Virus record (IMG/VR): IMGVR_UViG_3300051212_000271
Location: 1-26,633 of that record
Strand: one strand, 5' to 3'
DNA length: 26,633 bases
Origin: a virus
Part shown: piece after piece, positions 24,176-26,633 of the stretch
Layout of the letters: each line of letters begins with the position of its first letter
How positions within the stretch are numbered: the first letter of the stretch is position 1
Program-made: the position numbers and the translations under genes
Notes under the pieces: model-generated
Seen by the model: only the letters and a program-made list of their open reading frames with translations
The model's database searches: none
Told to the model about the DNA's origin: nothing

Positions 24176-24436
24176 CTAACTTTTTACTCTACGACTTTCA
24201 TGTACCTTGGTCATGCCACGTTTGAACTTATCGCTATCCCCGCTGCGTATAGCATTGATAAACCTACGCTCTAATTCAGTGGCAGTTTCAATGTCATAGT
24301 TTTCTTTAATTAGTTTAAGAAGGTTGATGGCACTGGCTATTAGATTAGTGCCCTTGCTCTCTATAAGATGATCCTTATTTCTAATTAGACTGATCTCATT
24401 AAGTTCTTCTAATATGCTTCTCGTACTTTTCTTCAT
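24176..24436 (-). CDS. Small helical phage protein, 86 aa
   Basis: MKKSTRSILEELNEISLIRNKDHLIESKGTN... is an all-helical protein: an amphipathic N-terminal helix, then SAINLLKLIKENYD, then TELERRFINAIRSGDSDKFKRGMTKV and a basic end HESRRVKS. The pattern RNKDHLIESK and LERRF.NAIRSGD looks like a conserved small family in T4-like aquatic phages with no known function; I am not certain of that recollection. A near-perfect late promoter and GAGAGGAAGG precede the ATG. It is the first leftward gene next to the divergent rightward early cassette. Confidence 0.78.
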   Translation of the reverse strand: MKKSTRSILEELNEISLIRNKDHLIESKGTNLIASAINLLKLIKENYDIETATELERRFINAIRSGDSDKFKRGMTKVHESRRVKS

Positions 24437-24452
24437 ACCTTCCTCTCACCAG

Positions 24453-24461
24453 TTATTTATA
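24453..24461 (-). promoter_or_regulatory. T4-type late promoter (TATAAATAA)
   Basis: The minus-strand box TATAAATAA contains the exact T4 late consensus TATAAATA and lies 16 nt before the ATG of the 86-aa gene. It sits back to back with the rightward early promoter, 6 bp from its -35, so early and late transcription diverge from one short intergenic stretch. Confidence 0.85.
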
Positions 24462-24467
24462 GTGAGC

Positions 24468-24495
24468 TTGACAAGTCAATTAATAAGTATATAAT
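24468..24495 (+). promoter_or_regulatory. Consensus early promoter P1
   Basis: TTGACA (24468-24473), a 16-nt AT-rich spacer and TATAAT (24490-24495), both hexamers perfect for sigma70-type host polymerase. Transcription should start near 24502 and cover the five tiny genes and the 80/94-aa pair. Confidence 0.9.
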
Positions 24496-24511
24496 ACATG
24501 CTGCCCTGCCG

Positions 24512-24520
24512 CATAAATAG
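24512..24520 (+). promoter_or_regulatory. Possible rightward late promoter (CATAAATAG)
   Basis: CATAAATAG matches seven of eight bases of the T4 late box. It lies inside the leader of the early transcript, 29 nt before the ATG at 24550. It could allow the micro-gene cassette to be transcribed late as well; a chance match in AT-rich DNA is possible. Confidence 0.4.
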
Positions 24521-24549
24521 TTACACACATATACATAGAGGACAAATAT

Positions 24550-24729
24550 ATGACACTATCAACTATGATGCTCAATATCCTTGAGCGACTCGCAGAGATG
24601 TTCCCACAGGACTCTTACCAGAACCGTTTGGAGAACTATCTTAATACCAAAAGCATTACCGATGCAGCAACTCTTGAAACTTACATCAAAGAGTTCACTT
24701 ACAATTCTCAAAAGGAAAACTTCAAATGA
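24550..24729 (+). CDS. Micro-gene 1, 59 aa, possible DUF3563-like
   Basis: MTLSTMMLNILERLAEMFPQDSYQNRLENYLNTKSITDAATLETYIKEF... encodes 59 residues with an amphipathic helix, then a YL...s.tDa.tLE motif. That spacing recalls DUF3563-type small bacterial proteins, but the likeness is weak and offered only as a lead. The ATG follows AGAGGACAAAT, a good ribosome binding site, 48 nt after the expected start of transcription from P1. Its stop overlaps the next start (ATGA). Codon use has more CTC/CGC/TTC than the leftward structural genes, fitting an early gene of different origin or translation demand. Confidence 0.75.
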   Translation: MTLSTMMLNILERLAEMFPQDSYQNRLENYLNTKSITDAATLETYIKEFTYNSQKENFK

Positions 24730-24827
24730 TTAAAGCAATCTTATATGCTATCTTCCGCGCTCTCGAACGTAGCGGACAAGCCCGTGCCCGTAGATTTCTA
24801 AGCGTTCATAAAGGAGCGTGGCAATGA
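24726..24827 (+). CDS. Micro-gene 2, 33 aa basic peptide
   Basis: MIKAILYAIFRALERSGQARARRFLSVHKGAWQ: a hydrophobic N-terminal helix followed by an Arg-rich helix (ERSGQARARRF). Its ATG overlaps the previous stop (ATGA) and AAGGA lies 10 nt upstream, so it is likely translated by coupling. The Arg-rich helix with conserved-looking RARRF recalls small DUF1127-like peptides of bacteria in general style only. A role cannot be assigned. Its reality rests on coupling, ribosome binding site and order in a polar cassette. Confidence 0.65.
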   Translation: MIKAILYAIFRALERSGQARARRFLSVHKGAWQ

Positions 24828-24931
24828 AATATATTACAATGATGCGTGAAGTATTATGCCAAGCACTATTGGCCAGTCATCTTACTCGAAGGGGTCGTTG
24901 GCAAAGTGCTGTAAAACTTATGGGAAAATAA
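24824..24931 (+). CDS. Micro-gene 3, 35 aa basic peptide
   Basis: MKYITMMREVLCQALLASHLTRRGRWQSAVKLMGK: one amphipathic helix, a basic turn TRRGRW and a short second helix. AAAGGAG at 24809-24815 is the best ribosome binding site of the micro-genes, and the ATG overlaps the previous stop (ATGA). Helix-RGRW-helix resembles the second half of the previous peptide in plan, so the two may be related or act together; this is a guess from shape. No named family. Confidence 0.65.
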   Translation: MKYITMMREVLCQALLASHLTRRGRWQSAVKLMGK

Positions 24932-24932
24932 T

Positions 24933-25064
24933 ATGATTGAATATCATGGAAAAAATGATGGGTATAAAGCATTCGATCGTCAGATGTGGTTGATCATAAT
25001 TGCTAGTATGGGAGGCCCATTATTATGTTTCCTCAATGTAATTAATATAATTGTAAACATATGA
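24933..25064 (+). CDS. Micro-gene 4, 43-aa predicted membrane peptide
   Basis: A hydrophilic start (MIEYHGKNDGYKAFDRQ) is followed by a membrane segment (MWLIIIASMGGPLLCFLNVINIIVNI) that runs to the C-terminus. Only one base separates it from the previous stop (TAATATG), and GGGA lies upstream. Small single-span phage peptides can act on host membranes, signalling or superinfection; nothing in the residues identifies which. Its stop overlaps the next ATG (ATGA). Confidence 0.62.
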   Translation: MIEYHGKNDGYKAFDRQMWLIIIASMGGPLLCFLNVINIIVNI

Positions 25065-25204
25065 TAATATCCTTTTTAATTATGACTATTCTAATAGCCG
25101 TTGCCTATTTGGATGATCTGTTAACAAAGACTGATCCCGTTTTGGGCGAGGAATGGGATTTTACTCGCCCTAATTACAAAAAAACTATTGACACAATTAA
25201 ATAA
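25061..25204 (+). CDS. Micro-gene 5, 47-aa predicted membrane peptide
   Basis: The N-terminal segment MIISFLIMTILIAVAYL is hydrophobic enough for a membrane anchor or signal-like helix. It is followed by an acidic part (DDLLTKTDPVLGEEWDFTRP) and a short basic end. There is no ribosome binding site of its own, so translation probably depends on the ATGA overlap with micro-gene 4; two tandem membrane peptides coupled this way could form a pair. The end of the gene contains a 7-bp hairpin and the -35 of promoter P2. No family recognised. Confidence 0.62.
   Translation: MIISFLIMTILIAVAYLDDLLTKTDPVLGEEWDFTRPNYKKTIDTIK
25144..25170 (+). other. Inverted repeat inside micro-gene 5
   Basis: GGGCGAG (25144-25150) and CTCGCCC (25164-25170) form a 7-bp GC-rich stem with a 13-nt loop, unusual in such AT-rich DNA. 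No T-run follows, so it is not a standard terminator. It lies 18 bp before the -35 of promoter P2 and could be an mRNA processing or pausing signal, or an operator. Confidence 0.55.
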
Positions 25205-25215
25205 ACATATATAAT
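25188..25215 (+). promoter_or_regulatory. Consensus early promoter P2
   Basis: TTGACA (25188-25193), a 16-nt spacer and TATAAT (25210-25215). Same hexamers, spacer length and ATACA-type downstream bases as P1. The -35 overlaps the last codons of micro-gene 5. It should start near 25222, giving a leader of about 17 nt ending in AGGGAGGAG. Confidence 0.9.
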
Positions 25216-25238
25216 ACACATACACAGGGAGGAGATTA

Positions 25239-25481
25239 ATGATTATTTTAGGACCAGATACAATCATTGATACTGTTCAGAATATGAAAAGAATGGTGGT
25301 CAATCAGTTCGTTCAGGATAAGGTTATCCTTGAAGCCGCACACAACTATATAGACAGTCAAACGCATTTTGCTAAAATGCTAGTAAAGAATACCTTGGAC
25401 ATTGCTCAACATCAATACAAGCAATGTACAGAGTATTCCCCAAGTGGGAAAAGCACAGACACCAACACACAGGAGAAATAA
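25239..25481 (+). CDS. Small helical early protein, 80 aa
   Basis: MIILGPDTIIDTVQNMKRMVVNQFVQDKVILEAAHNYIDSQTHFAKMLVKNTLDIAQHQYK... is almost entirely helical with a hydrophilic, Ser/Thr-rich tail (SPSGKSTDTNTQEK). The run FVQDK...AAHNYIDSQTHFAKMLVKNT has the look of phasin-like amphipathic helices, but it is too short to call. Its own early promoter P2 and the strongest ribosome binding site in the window (AGGGAGGAG) predict high early expression. It is followed one base later by the 94-aa gene, with which it probably acts or is co-produced. Confidence 0.85.
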   Translation: MIILGPDTIIDTVQNMKRMVVNQFVQDKVILEAAHNYIDSQTHFAKMLVKNTLDIAQHQYKQCTEYSPSGKSTDTNTQEK

Positions 25482-25482
25482 C

Positions 25483-25767
25483 ATGTCTGATTTTAATGGT
25501 TTAACACAAAAAGTAACAATGCCTGAAGTTAAGTTTAATAAAAACGGTTATGAAATCCGTACCGAAATACTAGGTATGGCTAAACAAATGGCCGAATTCG
25601 AATACAGCGCAAAGTTCCAAGGATGGGAAATGAGCACTGCTCGTGATGAGAAGACCGGTCAGTTCGTCACTACGGTAGGGATGCCGCAGGTTCCAGGTTT
25701 AGAGCAGATTCTACAGACTGCACAAAAGATGTATGACTTTGTAAATCAAGGTAATAATAAACGATAA
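25483..25767 (+). CDS. Small early protein, 94 aa
   Basis: The start MSDFNGLTQKVTMPEVKFNKNGYEIRTE at 25483 is chosen because AGGAG ends 7 nt before it and the preceding stop is one base away; a longer reading from 25402 would overlap the 80-aa gene out of frame. A central segment GYEIRTEILGMAKQMAEFEYSAKFQGWEM is helical with conserved-looking aromatic residues, followed by a polar turn DEKTGQFVTTVG and a last helix (LEQILQTAQKMYDFVNQ). The family is unknown to me. It ends the rightward early unit just before a terminator. Confidence 0.85.
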   Translation: MSDFNGLTQKVTMPEVKFNKNGYEIRTEILGMAKQMAEFEYSAKFQGWEMSTARDEKTGQFVTTVGMPQVPGLEQILQTAQKMYDFVNQGNNKR

Positions 25768-25795
25768 CACCGCATAGCGGACACAATACTAATAC

Positions 25796-25816
25796 GGGGC
25801 CCTTGTGCCCCTTTTT
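25796..25816 (+). terminator. Intrinsic terminator ending the early cassette
   Basis: GGGGC (25796-25800), a 6-nt loop and GCCCC (25807-25811) followed by TTTTT at 25812-25816, then ATTT. The T-run overlaps the stop codon of the converging glycosyltransferase gene (25817-25815). The reverse direction lacks a T-run, so leftward transcripts of the glycosyltransferase gene are not expected to end here. Confidence 0.9.
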
Positions 25817-26633
25817 ATTTGGCACTTACTAGGTTGGTCTTGAATATGTGCCAAGCCTCTTCCCATGTCCAACGTAGGCTACCCTCATAGACACAGTGTC
25901 TATTCAACACCAAAGCCCTATCTATAGCCTTGACTAGATCAGTATCCATACAACCTGTAATATTTTGATCTATGACATCTAATGGACCGCTTACAGGATA
26001 TGCTGCCACTGGTGTAGCACAGGCCATGGCTTCTATCATGACCAGACCAAATGTTTCCCACTTACTGGGAAATACAAACACATCGGCATTGGCAAAATAT
26101 TCTGCCAGAGCCACACCAGTTTTGAATCCTACAAACTCCACATCCTTATATTCTAATTCATATTGAGGTCTCATAGGTCCATCACCTACCATGATCTTAC
26201 GACTATTGGGATATTGTATTCTAAAGAAATCTTCTAGGTTCTTTTCCTTACTTACCCTACTCACACATACTAGATTGATAATATTGTCTGTTCTATTGCG
26301 TAGTTCAGGACGGAATGTGCTACGATCTACTCCTCTGGTCCATGGTATGATATCAGCCACTAGGCCATGAGCAGTGAGTTCATCAGCCATAGTGCGTGTG
26401 GTGGTCAGCACACGGCCAGTGTGTTTGTGGAACCATTTTATATAACGCCAGGTAAGAGATTCAGGAAGTCCCATAAGAGTTTTAAGTCCTTCAGGAAACT
26501 TAGTATGATAAGCAGTGTTATGCCTAATGCCGCGCTTTGAAAGATATGCTCTAGCCCACAGACCCACAGGACCCTCTGTGGCGATGTGGATATAATCCGG
26601 ATTAATCTCCTCAATCTTCTTGCCCATGTTCCT
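25815..26633 (-). CDS. GT4-type glycosyltransferase, N-terminus beyond window
   Basis: The 272 visible codons contain an acceptor-side segment (DYIHIATEGPVGLWAR, TAYHTKFPEGL), the linker WTRGVDRSTFRP, a donor-side Rossmann domain start (NLVCVSRVSKEKNLEDF, KIMVGDGP), FANADVFVFPSKWETFGLVMIEAMA with the EX7E motif of GT-B retaining enzymes, and PVAAYPVSGPLDVI. This matches bacterial GT4 transferases close to those of alphaproteobacteria that use nucleotide sugars to glycosylate lipids or sugars. About 80 N-terminal residues of the family are missing and the frame is open to the edge, so the ATG at 26627 is probably internal. In a phage it may modify virion, DNA or the host surface; which one cannot be seen. 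Confidence 0.9.
   Translation of the reverse strand, partial: RNMGKKIEEINPDYIHIATEGPVGLWARAYLSKRGIRHNTAYHTKFPEGLKTLMGLPESLTWRYIKWFHKHTGRVLTTTRTMADELTAHGLVADIIPWTRGVDRSTFRPELRNRTDNIINLVCVSRVSKEKNLEDFFRIQYPNSRKIMVGDGPMRPQYELEYKDVEFVGFKTGVALAEYFANADVFVFPSKWETFGLVMIEAMACATPVAAYPVSGPLDVIDQNITGCMDTDLVKAIDRALVLNRHCVYEGSLRWTWEEAWHIFKTNLVSAK

Noticed and set aside
25239-25481. Calling the 80-aa protein a phasin
   Set aside because: Only a short amphipathic stretch looks similar, and any small helical protein could give it.

Overview
The window looks like about 26.6 kb of the genome of a T4-like (myovirus-type) tailed phage of a marine or other aquatic bacterium. The grounds are AT-rich, tightly packed genes with 1-4 nt overlaps, T4-type late promoters of the form NATAAATA, giant repetitive fibre proteins with a tropism-determinant-like N-terminus, a class I ribonucleotide reductase operon with a phage glutaredoxin, and several small proteins whose general look I associate with T4-like cyanophages and pelagiphages. 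No photosynthesis gene, tRNA, integrase, transposase or CRISPR array is visible. The host cannot be fixed from this window.

Layout. Almost everything from position 1 to 24436 is on the minus strand, so the block is transcribed right to left. In that order it holds: an 86-aa small protein; a 140-aa probable structural protein closed by a UUCG-loop terminator; a coiled-coil/membrane-anchor protein; a cluster of four small proteins (131, 195, 74 and 146 aa); a 317-aa coiled-coil protein that ends on an A9 slippery run with a 107-codon extension in the -1 frame; a PD-(D/E)XK exonuclease with its own early-type promoter; a 568-aa beta-helix fibre; nrdA-nrdB-glutaredoxin plus a 96-aa small protein; then a 3,495-aa fibre, a 109-aa partner, an 858-aa repeat protein and, cut by the left edge, a collagen-like Gly-X-Y protein.

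From 24468 to 25767 the strand switches. Two consensus early promoters (TTGACA-N16-TATAAT) drive a rightward cassette of five tiny, mostly ATGA-overlapping genes (59, 33, 35, 43 and 47 aa) and then an 80-aa/94-aa pair, ended by a GC hairpin plus T-run at 25796-25816. A leftward GT4-type glycosyltransferase, open at the right edge, converges on this terminator.

How it works together. Early sigma70-like promoters serve the small-protein cassette and the exonuclease; a weaker one serves nucleotide metabolism. Seven leftward late promoters serve virion genes, and several of them are written across the stop codon of the preceding gene. The two late leaders of about 50 nt, in front of the giant fibre and the 140-aa protein, both contain a hairpin. 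The points most worth a second look are the A_AAA_AAG frameshift site with its start-less extension, the translationally coupled micro-gene cassette, the ExxxH spacing in the NrdB metal site (the family has ExxH), the predicted leaderless exonuclease mRNA, and the repeat architecture of the fibre block.
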